Shown here: in pieces, positions 18,417 through 27,503 of the stretch
Numbering within the stretch: the stretch's first letter is position 1
How the letters are laid out: every line of letters begins with the position of its first letter
Source of the DNA: Polymorphobacter multimanifer
GTDB lineage: Bacteria; Pseudomonadota; Alphaproteobacteria; Sphingomonadales; Sphingomonadaceae
DNA: 64,000 bases
Assembly (NCBI RefSeq): GCF_014205635.1
Contig: NZ_JACIIV010000019.1
Span: forward strand, 1-64,000
Direction: 5' to 3'
Program-made: the position numbers and the translations under genes
Notes under the pieces: generated by a model
Seen by the model: only the letters and a program-made list of their open reading frames with translations
Databases searched by the model: none
What the model was told of the DNA's origin: nothing

Positions 18417-18973
18417 CAGTTCATGTGCTTCATGCCGGCGCGGAGATAATCATAGCCTGTCACCAGCGTGAGGGCGGCGGCGAGCCAGAGGGAAACTAGG
18501 CCGATTTCGAGGGCGGGGAGCCAGGGGAGCAGGCGATCGGCGGCGCCATCGAGCACCAGCGCGCCGAGCGCCACCATCTGTGCGGCGGTCTTCCATTTGG
18601 CGAGCTGGCTGACGGGGACCGAGACTTGCAGCGTGGCGAGGAACTCGCGCAGGCCCGAGACGATGATCTCGCGGAGCAGGATGATGAGGGCGGCGATGGT
18701 GGCGATGCCGTGGATGGCGCCCGAGTGGATGAGCATGATGATGACCGCGGCGACCATGATCTTGTCGGCGATCGGATCGAGAAACTGGCCGAGCTTGGAG
18801 ACGGTGCCCTGGGCGCGGGCGAGATAGCCATCGAGATAATCGGTGAGGCCGGCAACGCTGTAGAGCGCGAAGGCGGCAAGCCACTCCCATGGGTTGCGGC
18901 CCCACATGAGCAGGACGAGCAGCGGCACCGCGAGGATGCGGCTGAGCGTGAGCAGATTTGGCAGGCTGGACAC
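18416..18973 (-). CDS. pgsA: CDP-diacylglycerol-glycerol-3-phosphate 3-phosphatidyltransferase
   Basis: PgsA makes phosphatidylglycerol phosphate at the inner membrane. The 185-residue product has several hydrophobic helices and the CDP-alcohol phosphotransferase signature D-G-x2-A-R-x8-G-x3-D-x3-D in DGYLARAQG...GQFLDPIAD. The GTG start at 18973 is preceded by TAGGAG. It is the first gene of an operon with moaD and moaE, a pairing I recall from other sphingomonads, where uvrC is often also adjacent; here uvrC is 4 kb away. Confidence 0.94.
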   Translation of the reverse strand: MSSLPNLLTLSRILAVPLLVLLMWGRNPWEWLAAFALYSVAGLTDYLDGYLARAQGTVSKLGQFLDPIADKIMVAAVIIMLIHSGAIHGIATIAALIILLREIIVSGLREFLATLQVSVPVSQLAKWKTAAQMVALGALVLDGAADRLLPWLPALEIGLVSLWLAAALTLVTGYDYLRAGMKHMN

Positions 18974-19023
18974 CCGGCTACTCCTAGGCAATCCGGGGTG
19001 GATAGGAAAGCGGGAGATGCAGG

Positions 19024-19695
19024 GTGCAGGTGAGCGAAGCGGTATTGTCGCGGCGAAGCGTGCGGGGTTTCCTGCCTGACGTGGTCGATGGGGCGGTGAT
19101 CCGGCGGGTGGTGGAAGCGGCGGGGCGCGCGGCTTCGGGGGGCAATCTGCAGCCGTGGAGCATCGATGTGCTGGCGGGCGAGCCGTTGGAGCGGCTGAAG
19201 GCGATAATGCGCGAGCGGATGATGGCGGCACCCAAGGGCGAGCCGACCGAGTATGACATCTACCCCAGGGAGCTGCCCGAGCCGCACCGGAGCTACCGGT
19301 TTGCGGTGGGGGAGGAGCTTTATGGGCGGATCGGCATTCCGCGCGAGGACAAGATGGGGCGGATGATGTGGTTTGCCCGCAACTTCCAGTTCTTCGGCGC
19401 GCCGGTGGCGCTGTTCTGCTCGGTGGACAAGCGGATGGGGCCGCCGCAGTGGAGCGACCTCGGCATGTATCTGGCGACGCTGATGCTGCTGCTGCGCGAA
19501 GAAGGGCTCGATTCGTGCGCGCAGGAGTGTTGGGCGATTTATCCCGAGACGATCCGTGGCTTTATCGGGATACCTGAGGAGCGGATGCTGTTTTGCGGCA
19601 TGGCGATCGGCTACAAGGATGCAACCGACCCCGCCAATGCGGCGGAGCCGGCGCGCGCGCCCTTGCAGGATTGGGCGCGGTTCCAGGGATTGTGA
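19024..19695 (+). CDS. Nitroreductase family protein
   Basis: The 223-residue FMN-dependent NAD(P)H oxidoreductase has the N-terminal RRSVRGF motif that binds FMN phosphate, SGGNLQPW near residue 38, and the C-terminal stretch QECWAIYPETI typical of the group. These enzymes reduce nitro groups, quinones or enones. The start is GTG at 19024, 50 bp from the divergent pgsA start. The stop overlaps the next gene as TGATG. Confidence 0.9.
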   Translation: MQVSEAVLSRRSVRGFLPDVVDGAVIRRVVEAAGRAASGGNLQPWSIDVLAGEPLERLKAIMRERMMAAPKGEPTEYDIYPRELPEPHRSYRFAVGEELYGRIGIPREDKMGRMMWFARNFQFFGAPVALFCSVDKRMGPPQWSDLGMYLATLMLLLREEGLDSCAQECWAIYPETIRGFIGIPEERMLFCGMAIGYKDATDPANAAEPARAPLQDWARFQGL

Positions 19696-20276
19696 TGCAC
19701 CGAAGATTGTTTCTTGGCGGGTTGATCGGGTTGGCGGCAGTGCCGGCGCGCGCCGCACTTCCCGATGGGGTCAATCCGCCGTTGCGGGCGCGGGCGCTGG
19801 CGGCGCTGCAGAAGCACCGCCGGCATGTTGCGCATGCCGATGTGATGGGCATTGTCGATTATGCCCGGGCATCGCGCGAGCCGCGCTTCCATCTGCTCGA
19901 CCTGGAGTCGGGCGCGGTGACGACGCTGCTGGTGGCGCATGGCAAGGGCTCCGACCCGGCGCACACCGGCTGGCTGGCACGGTTTTCCAACAATGAAGGC
20001 TCGAATGCCTCGTCGTCCGGCGCGTTTCTGACCGCCGAGGCTTATGTGGGGGCGCATGGCCGCTCGATGCGGCTGGAGGGTCTCGAGCCGTGCAACGATG
20101 CGGCGCGGCCGCGCGCGATCGTGGTGCATTCGGCGAGCTATGTGACGCGCGCGATGGTGCGCGACACCGGCAAATTGGGGCGGAGCCTGGGGTGCTTCAC
20201 GGTGACGGCGGAAGACCTGCCGCAGGTGATGACGCGGCTGGGGGCCGGGCGGCTGCTTTATTCGGACAAGGTCTGA
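19695..20276 (+). CDS. Murein L,D-transpeptidase catalytic-domain family protein, exported
   Basis: An N-terminal signal peptide (RRLFLGGLIGLAAVPARA) is followed by a domain with the PF13645-type pattern. This includes a central HSASYV with the likely catalytic histidine and GRSLGCFTV with the likely catalytic cysteine, in S-x-G-C-F form. Members probably cleave or exchange D-amino acids in peptidoglycan stem peptides in the periplasm. The 193-residue length is normal. It is coupled to the nitroreductase gene by overlapping codons, though no shared task is obvious. Confidence 0.85.
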   Translation: MHRRLFLGGLIGLAAVPARAALPDGVNPPLRARALAALQKHRRHVAHADVMGIVDYARASREPRFHLLDLESGAVTTLLVAHGKGSDPAHTGWLARFSNNEGSNASSSGAFLTAEAYVGAHGRSMRLEGLEPCNDAARPRAIVVHSASYVTRAMVRDTGKLGRSLGCFTVTAEDLPQVMTRLGAGRLLYSDKV

Positions 20277-20299
20277 CCTGCCGGGCTGTAGTCAACCAG

Positions 20300-22198
20300 T
20301 CAGGCGGGACCGCGACACATCAACTCCCAGATCATGGCGGGTTTGTCGATTGCGAGGCTCGTGCAGCGCTGTTCGGCAAGCTGTATCCTCGACAGGTTCA
20401 GCCATCGGCCGGTCGAGCCCCCCGCGATTTTCCCGGTGACGACCAGTTCGTCGGGATCGGAATCGGCATCAGGCAGCACGTCCTGGCCGCGGCCCAAACG
20501 ATTGGATGCGTCAGGGGTGCCGCCGGTCTGGACTGCAACGACCTTGAACGATAGCGGCCCGATGACGAGAGGCTTTGCCAATACGAGGCGGCGAACGGGT
20601 CTCCGCAGTCGATAGCCGAGTGTCTCCAGCCATGGCCGCCCTTCAAGGCGCCCGCCCAGGACCCTTGCCAGATCGGCTGCCAGCGATTTGGACACCAGAG
20701 GCAGCTGCCACCGCTTCTGCAGCCCGGCGTTGACTTCGAAGCGTGCAATGCCAGGCAGTTCAGTGGTGCCTCGCGCCGACTTGGGACGAGGCAAGGACAG
20801 CTTCAGTCGCACCGGTCGCGCGTCGGGTTCCTCTGGCGACAGGCGAAGGCGCAGCCGGTCGTGCGGGAGCGAGCTCAGCTCGATACTGCCGCTGAACTGT
20901 TCCTGATTATATCCCCCGAGCCATATGATGTTTGTGGCTGCAGCGCGCTCCATTGCAACGACCGTTTCGCGGGCAACGTTCGTTTCGGTAATCTTGCGGC
21001 CTCCATAGGTGATTGCCGACTGCTGCGCTCGTCCTCCCAGCTCGAGGCGCATAGCCGCAACCTCGTTCAACAGAATGCCCGGAAGATCGCCAGTGTTCAG
21101 CGCCAGCTCGACAGGTATCCCAGCGATTGTGACATGCACTGACTGATCGACTTGCAGATTAATGAAGCCATCGGGCGCCATTGCCGGCCCGGGGACCCCA
21201 GGCAGGGGGACCGCAGCAAGCCCTTCAAGTTGGTGGGTGGCGACAAGCGTTTGCGACGAGTTGCTCGGACTGGCCTCCGCAGGGGCGCTCGCCGCGCCCG
21301 CGACCTTGGCGTGTGAGAGCGATCCGGGTCCTGTGCAGTGAAGTGCCATGGACATCTGCTGCTTGTCGACAACGAGGGAGCTGCAACCCTGCTCATCGAA
21401 CTGGGTGCGCGACAAGGTCAGCACGACGAGCGGCTTGCCCCGGGGCTTGGGCCCGGAGCGTCGAGCCTGGGCGGCGTCGAAACGCGCGGCGAGCGCGCCG
21501 AACGACAGGCGGCCGAGTTGCAATGGCGTATCCAGCACCAGGCGACGCACGGTGTGGCGCACGCCGGGCATGACCACCACGTCCCAGGGTTCGCCTTCGA
21601 AGCGTCCCTGCATGACTGACGCGAGGTCGAAGCCCGTAGTGGATGCGATGAGGGGCACCGATGTCCTGATCGATGGGTTCAACGTGACAGCAAGCTGTGC
21701 GTCCGCCACGTTGACGAGGCCATAGGCAGTGCTGTCGACATCGCCGGCCAGTGGCATGCGCAGTGCCAGCGGCGCGCCGGGGCTTCCGGTCTGAAGCCTG
21801 ACGAGCTGATGCGGTACCGCCATGATGCCGATGCTGCCGTCGAGCGGCCGAACCGATTGCCCCGGAAACCAGTACAATTGCTGTTCGCGTCGCAAGCCGG
21901 CGATCTCGAGCATCGCGCCGCTGCGTTTGCCGTCAACTTTGGACTTGCTGTCGAGAAACATGTCAGCCTTGCGACTGCTGCCAAGCAGCGGTCCAAGGCG
22001 CTGCACGAGCGGGTCGTTCAGAATGAGGTGGTCGACGGTGCCGACTACAAATGCGAGGCTTGCAGGCTGACCGGCGATCGTGACCTGCAATGGCTCATCG
22101 AGCATGATCTCGAGTGCCGGCGGCTCCAGGGCATTTGCTCCGGCAGTATCCGTGCCGTGCCACAGCAGGAACAGTATCAGAAGGCGGGTGAAGACCAT
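20300..22198 (-). CDS. Secreted protein with two degenerate aspartyl-protease-like repeats
   Basis: I do not recognise a named family. After a signal peptide (about residues 1-23) the 632-residue protein consists of two similar halves. Each begins with V-T-I-A-G-x-P-x-x-L-A, has a long beta-rich middle, and ends in L-x-L-S-R-x-Q-x-x-E-Q-x-C-x-S-L-x-(V/I)-D-K...C. The position of a retropepsin DTG reads VGT in the first half and NTG in the second, so catalytic Asp is missing from both. Two cysteines close each half and could form a disulfide. A TonB-box-like string DELVVTGK lies at about 583-590. Composition is less GC-rich than its neighbours. It is convergent with the L,D-transpeptidase gene. 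A binding or structural role in the periplasm is more likely than proteolysis, but that is inference. Confidence 0.75.
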   Translation of the reverse strand: MVFTRLLILFLLWHGTDTAGANALEPPALEIMLDEPLQVTIAGQPASLAFVVGTVDHLILNDPLVQRLGPLLGSSRKADMFLDSKSKVDGKRSGAMLEIAGLRREQQLYWFPGQSVRPLDGSIGIMAVPHQLVRLQTGSPGAPLALRMPLAGDVDSTAYGLVNVADAQLAVTLNPSIRTSVPLIASTTGFDLASVMQGRFEGEPWDVVVMPGVRHTVRRLVLDTPLQLGRLSFGALAARFDAAQARRSGPKPRGKPLVVLTLSRTQFDEQGCSSLVVDKQQMSMALHCTGPGSLSHAKVAGAASAPAEASPSNSSQTLVATHQLEGLAAVPLPGVPGPAMAPDGFINLQVDQSVHVTIAGIPVELALNTGDLPGILLNEVAAMRLELGGRAQQSAITYGGRKITETNVARETVVAMERAAATNIIWLGGYNQEQFSGSIELSSLPHDRLRLRLSPEEPDARPVRLKLSLPRPKSARGTTELPGIARFEVNAGLQKRWQLPLVSKSLAADLARVLGGRLEGRPWLETLGYRLRRPVRRLVLAKPLVIGPLSFKVVAVQTGGTPDASNRLGRGQDVLPDADSDPDELVVTGKIAGGSTGRWLNLSRIQLAEQRCTSLAIDKPAMIWELMCRGPA

Positions 22199-22304
22199 TC
22201 ACTGTCTGCGCGGAAAAAGCAGATCTTTGGCATCAGGACTGCATTTTGGCCTGCTCATGCCGGGAATTATTTCCCAAACGCGGGAAAATTGAAAGAGAAG
22301 GATA

Positions 22305-22991
22305 TCAGGCCTCGCGCTTCACGCCTTCCGGACGGCCGCGCAGCACGAGATCGGCGCGGGCGGCATCGTCTTCGGCGGTGAGGCGGGTGGTTTCGAGGGC
22401 ATCGATCCCGCGCTGGGCGGCGGGGCGGGCGGCGATGCTGGCCTTCCAGCGCAGCAGGTTGGTGAGGCCTTCGGTGGGGATTCCCGACCATTTGGCGGTG
22501 CGGACCCAGCACCAGCTGGCGATATCGGCGATGCTGTAGTCGCCGGCGAGAAATTCGGATTCGCCGAGGCGGGCATCGAGGACTTCGAAAAGCCGGCGGC
22601 CTTCGCCCTGGTAGCGCGCGATGGCGGCGGGGATTTTTTCGGGGAAATGCCGGTAGAAGACATTGGCCTGGCCCATGATCGGGCCGATGCCGCTCATCTG
22701 GAACATCAGCCATTGCAGCACGCGGCTGCGCCCATGCGTGTCGAGCGGCATCAGCTTGCCGGTCTTTTCGGCGAGATGGATGAGGATGGCGCCCGATTCG
22801 AAGATCGCGAACCCGTCGTCGATGAGCAGCGGCACCCGGCCATTGGGGTTGAGGGCGACGAACTCGGGGGCCTTTTGCTCGCCCTTGAGGAGATCGACCT
22901 TGACCACCTCATAGGGAAGGGCGAGCTCTTCGAGCGCCACCGACACCTTGTAGCAGTTGGGCGTCGCCGCAGTGTGGAGGATGAGGCTCAT
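22305..22991 (-). CDS. Glutathione S-transferase family protein
   Basis: The 228-residue protein has the N-terminal thioredoxin-like GST domain with NPNGRVPLL and the glutathione-binding [11 protein letters not shown] motif, then an all-helical C-terminal domain with the conserved [12 protein letters not shown] (N-capping box). The TPNCYKV start is typical of YfcG/Nu-type proteobacterial GSTs, where Asn or Thr rather than Ser or Tyr activates glutathione. It is the first gene downstream of uvrC on the same strand, 20 bp away. The substrate is unknown. Confidence 0.9.
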   Translation of the reverse strand: MSLILHTAATPNCYKVSVALEELALPYEVVKVDLLKGEQKAPEFVALNPNGRVPLLIDDGFAIFESGAILIHLAEKTGKLMPLDTHGRSRVLQWLMFQMSGIGPIMGQANVFYRHFPEKIPAAIARYQGEGRRLFEVLDARLGESEFLAGDYSIADIASWCWVRTAKWSGIPTEGLTNLLRWKASIAARPAAQRGIDALETTRLTAEDDAARADLVLRGRPEGVKREA

Positions 22992-23011
22992 GACCGGGCC
23001 ACGGTAGCCTT

Positions 23012-24922
23012 TCAGGCCGGTGGGTGGAAGTGCTGGTGGATGGCCTGCGCCATGGCCTTGTTGATGCCGGGCGTGCGCTCGAGATCGGACAGGCTGGCGC
23101 CGCGGACGGCGCGGGCGGTGCCAAAGTGCATGAGAAGCGCCTTTTTTCGCGCCGGGCCGATGCCGGGAACATCATCGAGCGGGCTGGCGGTGAGCGCCTT
23201 GCTGCGCTTGTCGCGGTGGGCGCCGATGGCGAATCGGTGGGCTTCGTCGCGCAGGCGCTGGAGGAAGAACAGCACCGGGTTGTTCGGTGGCAGGGTGAGC
23301 TCGCGGCCCGAGGGGAGGTGGAAGGTCTCGCGGCCGGCGTTGCGGTCCGGACCCTTGGCGACGCCGACGATGGCGACATCGTCGATGCCGAGATCGGCGA
23401 GGCTTTCGATGACGCTGGAAAGCTGGCCCTTGCCGCCATCGATGAGCAGGAGATCGGGCCAGTTCTCGCGATCGTCGGGGTTTTCGCTCTGCAGCCGGGC
23501 GAAGCGGCGGTGGAGCATGGCGCGCATCATGCCGAAATCATCGCCGGGGGTGATGTCGGGCGCCTTCATGTTGAACTTGCGATACTGGCTCTTCATAAAG
23601 CCTTCGGGGCCGGCGACGACCATGGCGCCGAGCGCGTTGGTGCCCATGATGTGGCTGTTGTCGTAGATCTCGATGCGGCGCGGCGGGGCGTCGAGCTCGA
23701 ACAGCTCGGCAAGCTCGGCGAGGAGGCGGCCCTGGGTGGTGGCTTCGGCGGCGCGGCGCTGCAGGGCTTCGCGGGCGTTGCGGCTGGCCTGCTCGACGAG
23801 CTTGCGGTTGGGGCCGCGCTGCGGGACCTTGAGGCTGACGCGGTGGCCGGCGGATTCGCACAGCGCCTCGGCCAGCAGCTCGGCCTCGGGCAGCGCGCGA
23901 TCGAGCAGGATTTCGCGCGCCGGCGGGATTTCGGCGTAGAGCTGCGGGAGGAAGCTTTGCAGCACCTCGGCTTCGTCCAGCTCCTGGGTGTGGGCGGGGA
24001 ACCAGGCGCGGTGGCCCCAGTTCTGGCCGCCGCGGATGAAGAAAACCTGGATGCACATGATGCCGTCCTGGGCGGCGATGGCGACGATGTCGGCATCGGT
24101 GAGGCTGCCCTCGGCGTTGATCGACTGCGACCCCTGGATGAAGGTGAGCGCCTTGAGCCGATCCCGCAGCACGGCGGCGATTTCGAAATCCTTGCTGGCT
24201 GCGGCGGCCTGCATGGCGGCGGCGAGCTTGGCCTGTGCTTCCACGGTCTTGCCGGCGAGGAAGGCCTTGGCGTCGGACACCTGCTCGGCATAGCTTTCGG
24301 GGCTGATGCGATCGACGCAGGGAGCCGAGCATCGGCGGATCTGGTGGAGCAGGCAGGGGCGACTGCGATTGTTGAAGAAGCTGTCGTTGCACGAGCGCAG
24401 CAGGAACACCTTCTGCAGCGCGTTGAGGGTGGCGCCCACGGCGCCGGCGCTGGCAAAGGGGCCGTAGAAGACGCCCTTGCCGACGCGCGCACCGCGATGC
24501 TTGGAGATGCGCGGGTAGGTGTGATCCTCGCGGAGGTAGATGAAGGGGAAGCTCTTGTCGTCGCGGAGGAGGACATTATAGGGCGGCCGCCAGCGCTTGA
24601 TGAGCTGGGCTTCGAGCAGCAGCGCTTCGGATTCGGTGTTGGTGGTGACGATCACCATGTCGCGGGTCTGGCTGACCATGCGCTGGAGGCGGCGCGGCAG
24701 GCGGGCGACCTGGGTGTAGTTGCCGACGCGGTTTTTCAGCGCGCGCGCCTTGCCGACATAGAGCACGCTGCCGGCGGCATCGATCATGCGATAGACGCCG
24801 GGGCGGGCGGGCAGGGTGCGCAGGACGTTGCGGATCGCCTCCACGCCGCGATCGAGATCGGGCGTGTCGATGCCCTTGACGGCGAAGGTGGCGCTGTCTT
24901 CCGAGAATCGATCGACTGTCAT
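23012..24922 (-). CDS. uvrC: UvrABC system protein C
   Basis: UvrC makes both incisions in nucleotide excision repair. The 636-residue product has the N-terminal GIY-YIG nuclease domain ([22 protein letters not shown]) and a four-Cys iron-sulfur region ([21 protein letters not shown]). It also has a UVR motif, the RNase H-like endonuclease domain with EIYDNSHI and [10 protein letters not shown], and a C-terminal helix-hairpin-helix [15 protein letters not shown]. It is full length. It is divergent from the lipoprotein gene at 24967. Confidence 0.97.
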   Translation of the reverse strand: MTVDRFSEDSATFAVKGIDTPDLDRGVEAIRNVLRTLPARPGVYRMIDAAGSVLYVGKARALKNRVGNYTQVARLPRRLQRMVSQTRDMVIVTTNTESEALLLEAQLIKRWRPPYNVLLRDDKSFPFIYLREDHTYPRISKHRGARVGKGVFYGPFASAGAVGATLNALQKVFLLRSCNDSFFNNRSRPCLLHQIRRCSAPCVDRISPESYAEQVSDAKAFLAGKTVEAQAKLAAAMQAAAASKDFEIAAVLRDRLKALTFIQGSQSINAEGSLTDADIVAIAAQDGIMCIQVFFIRGGQNWGHRAWFPAHTQELDEAEVLQSFLPQLYAEIPPAREILLDRALPEAELLAEALCESAGHRVSLKVPQRGPNRKLVEQASRNAREALQRRAAEATTQGRLLAELAELFELDAPPRRIEIYDNSHIMGTNALGAMVVAGPEGFMKSQYRKFNMKAPDITPGDDFGMMRAMLHRRFARLQSENPDDRENWPDLLLIDGGKGQLSSVIESLADLGIDDVAIVGVAKGPDRNAGRETFHLPSGRELTLPPNNPVLFFLQRLRDEAHRFAIGAHRDKRSKALTASPLDDVPGIGPARKKALLMHFGTARAVRGASLSDLERTPGINKAMAQAIHQHFHPPA

Positions 24923-24966
24923 ATCGGGGGTTTAGGCGCGTCCTGTCGATCCAGAAAGAGGTGTAC

Positions 24967-26247
24967 ATGATGCTGCCCAAGATCGTGTGGAGCTTGAGCA
25001 GCCTTGCTGTTGCGGCGTTGCTCGCATTGGCCGGCTGCGCCACGTCGCCGCCGGTGGCAGTGGTGCCGGCTTCGGTGGCGGTTGTCAGCAGGGCGCCGGT
25101 GATCCTGGTGTCGGTCGATGGCATGCGGCCCGATTATCTGGGGCGGGGCAACACGCCGGTGCTCGATGCGCTGGCGGCGCGGGGAGCGAGTGCTTCGATG
25201 CGGCCGAGCTTTCCGTCGCTCACCTTTCTCAACCATTATACGATCGTGACCGGGTTGCGGCCCGATCGCCATGGCATTGTGAACAACACGATGGAGGACC
25301 CGGCGATTCGCGGCGTGCGCTTCGGCATGTCCAACCGCGATGCGGTGGAGGACAGCCGCTGGTGGGACCAGGCCGAGCCGATCTGGGTGACCGCCGAGAA
25401 GGCCGGGCTGGCGACGGCGACGATGTTCTGGCCGGGATCGGAGACCGCGGTGCGCGGCGTGCGGCCGCGGCAGTGGATGCGCTTCGATGGCGCGATGCCC
25501 GAGGCGAAGCGGGTGGACCAGCTGCTGGCGTGGCTCGACCAGCCGGCGCGGCCGGCGTTCCTGACGCTGTATTTCGACTCGGTGGACCATGACGGGCATG
25601 AATTCGGCCCGGCCGCAGCCGAGACGGCGAAGGCAGTGGCGGCGGTGGATGCGCAGATCGGCCGGGTGATCGAGGGGCTGCGGGTGCGGGGCATCGCCGC
25701 CAACCTCGTGGTGGTGGCGGACCATGGCATGGCGGCGGTGACGCCCGAGCGGACGATCCGGCTCGATACGCTGCTGCCGGCGGGCAGTTTTCGACTGGTG
25801 ACGGGGGGTGCGGTGGCGGGGCTGCATGCGGTGGAAGGCCGGGCGGCCGCACTGGAGGCGGCATTGCTGCGGCCGCATCCGCATATGCGCTGCTGGCGGC
25901 GCGAGGCGATTCCGGCGGCGCTGCATTATGGCCGCAACCCGCGCGTGCCGCCCTATGTGTGTGCGGCGGAGAGCGGCTGGATGATCGGCACCGAGGCGCC
26001 GCGGACCGACCGCAGGCTGGGCGGGATGCATGGTTATGACCCGGCCGACCCGGCGATGGCGGCGATGTTCGTGGCAGCGGGGCCGGGCATCGAGAGCGGG
26101 GTGCGGCTGCCGGCGTTCGACAATGTCGATGTGCATCCTTTGCTGCTGGGCCTGCTCGGATTGCCGCAGCGCGACACTGACGGCAGCCTTGAAACGCTGG
26201 GGGCGGCGTTGCGCGGGGGAGGCGGAGCCGCTAACGCGCCTGAATGA
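24967..26247 (+). CDS. Nucleotide pyrophosphatase/phosphodiesterase (ENPP-type) lipoprotein
   Basis: A lipoprotein signal with lipobox LAGC near residue 25 leads into an alkaline-phosphatase-superfamily domain. ILVSVDGMRPDYL holds a metal-binding Asp, SFPSLTFLNHYTIVTG holds the Thr nucleophile, and later stretches DSVDHDGHEFGP, VVVADHGM and GMHGYDP supply the remaining metal ligands. This is the ENPP pattern. It should hydrolyse nucleotide or lipid phosphodiesters in the periplasm. AGAGG lies before the ATG at 24967; a GTG six bases earlier is an alternative. The stop overlaps the next gene as ATGA. Confidence 0.9.
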   Translation: MMLPKIVWSLSSLAVAALLALAGCATSPPVAVVPASVAVVSRAPVILVSVDGMRPDYLGRGNTPVLDALAARGASASMRPSFPSLTFLNHYTIVTGLRPDRHGIVNNTMEDPAIRGVRFGMSNRDAVEDSRWWDQAEPIWVTAEKAGLATATMFWPGSETAVRGVRPRQWMRFDGAMPEAKRVDQLLAWLDQPARPAFLTLYFDSVDHDGHEFGPAAAETAKAVAAVDAQIGRVIEGLRVRGIAANLVVVADHGMAAVTPERTIRLDTLLPAGSFRLVTGGAVAGLHAVEGRAAALEAALLRPHPHMRCWRREAIPAALHYGRNPRVPPYVCAAESGWMIGTEAPRTDRRLGGMHGYDPADPAMAAMFVAAGPGIESGVRLPAFDNVDVHPLLLGLLGLPQRDTDGSLETLGAALRGGGGAANAPE

Positions 26248-27038
26248 GCGAACCTGAACGACGCGGCGAGACCGCGATCATCACCGGCGGCGCCAAGCGG
26301 ATCGGCGAGGCCTTTGTACGGGCGCTGGCCGAAGACGGCTGGGATGTGGTGATCCATTGCAACAGCTCGCGCGACGACGCGGATGCGTTGGCGGACGAGC
26401 TTCGCGGGCAGGGGACCGGCGTGGCGGTGGTGGCGGCCGATCTCGCCGACCCGGCGGCGGCGGCAGCGATCGTGGCGGCGGCGGCGGGGCTGGCGCCGCT
26501 CGGGCTGCTGGTGAATTGTGCGTCGCGCTTTGTCTATGACCGGTTGGAGGACTTTTCGGCCGACGATTTCGACACGCACATGGCGATCAACCTGCGGGCA
26601 CCGGCCCTTCTGGTGCAGGCCTTTGCGCGGGCGCTCGACCCGGCGCGCGGGCAGGAGGGCGGGCCGGACGCGGCGCTGGTGGTGAACCTGCTCGATGCCA
26701 AGCTGGCGAGCCTCAACCCCGACCATTTCACCTACACGCTGGCGAAGATCGGACTGGAGGGGATGACCGAGATGGTGGCGCGCAGCCTGGCGCCGGCGAT
26801 TCGCGCTTGTGCCATTGCGCCGGCGGTGACTTTGGTGTGGGGGCCGCACAGCCGCGAGGATTTCGAGGCGGTGCATGGCATGAACCCGCTGCGGCGCGGT
26901 GTCGCGGTGGAGGAACTGGTGGCGGCGCTGCGGTTCATCATTGCCACGCCGACCTACAATGCCCAGACGATCGTGCTCGACGGCGGGCAGAGGTTTCTCG
27001 GCCTGCAACGCGATGTGTCCTTCATGGTGAACCGATGA
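26244..27038 (+). CDS. SDR oxidoreductase, FolM/pteridine reductase-like
   Basis: The 264-residue SDR begins TAIITGGAKRIG, whose GGAKRIG form is typical of pteridine and dihydromonapterin reductases. It has catalytic YTLAK near residue 165 and ends with DGGQRFLGLQRDV, also usual for FolM-like proteins. It overlaps folB by ATGA, which supports a role in reduced pterin or folate metabolism. The catalytic Ser position appears replaced within NLLDAKLASL, which I recall as usual for this subgroup. The enzyme activity itself is not proven. Confidence 0.85.
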   Translation: MSEPERRGETAIITGGAKRIGEAFVRALAEDGWDVVIHCNSSRDDADALADELRGQGTGVAVVAADLADPAAAAAIVAAAAGLAPLGLLVNCASRFVYDRLEDFSADDFDTHMAINLRAPALLVQAFARALDPARGQEGGPDAALVVNLLDAKLASLNPDHFTYTLAKIGLEGMTEMVARSLAPAIRACAIAPAVTLVWGPHSREDFEAVHGMNPLRRGVAVEELVAALRFIIATPTYNAQTIVLDGGQRFLGLQRDVSFMVNR

Positions 27039-27484
27039 CGATGATGATCGACGAGATGCCGCTGGTGGCGCTTGCCGCCATCGACGGGCTGGTGCCCGAG
27101 GCGCTGCGGCCGCGGAGCCGCAAGATCATGATCGAGGGGCTCGAACTCGAGCTCGACATCGGGTTTCATGCGGCCGAGATCGGGGTGCCGCAGCGGCTTT
27201 TGATCACCATCGAGGTGTGGGTGACGGCGAGCGCTTTTGCCAGCCATGACGTTGTGAGCGACGCCTGGGACTATCATGTGCTGCGCGATGCGGTGACGGC
27301 GCTGGCCCATGCACGGCGGTTCAACCTGCAGGAGACGCTGGCGCAGGCGATCTACGATCTGGTGGCAGCGCGGCAGGGCGTGCTGGCGCTGCGGGTGAGC
27401 ACGCGCAAGCCCGATGTGTACCCGGATTGTGAAGCGGCCGGGGTGGAGATCGCCAGTTTTGCCACGGTGCCGACGCGCGGCTGA
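27035..27484 (+). CDS. folB: Dihydroneopterin aldolase-like protein
   Basis: The 149-residue protein has the FolB fold signature: an early strand IMIEGLELELDIGFHAAEIGVPQRL with the conserved G-x-x-x-x-E, a central DAWDYHVLRDAV in place of the usual (D)-Y-x-x-(L/V), and a late LALRVSTRKPDVYPDCEAAGVEI ending. The family converts dihydroneopterin to 6-hydroxymethyl-dihydropterin plus glycolaldehyde, the substrate step before FolK. About 30 extra residues precede the domain. The start overlaps the upstream SDR stop. FolB and FolK are 21 kb apart in this window. Confidence 0.85.
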   Translation: MTMMIDEMPLVALAAIDGLVPEALRPRSRKIMIEGLELELDIGFHAAEIGVPQRLLITIEVWVTASAFASHDVVSDAWDYHVLRDAVTALAHARRFNLQETLAQAIYDLVAARQGVLALRVSTRKPDVYPDCEAAGVEIASFATVPTRG

Positions 27485-27503
27485 TCGCGGCGCAAGCGCT
27501 GTT

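Noticed and set aside
23024-24970. Long plus-strand open frame opposite uvrC
   Set aside because: Low-complexity Gly/Ala/Glu-rich translation without motifs, exactly over a full UvrC gene.
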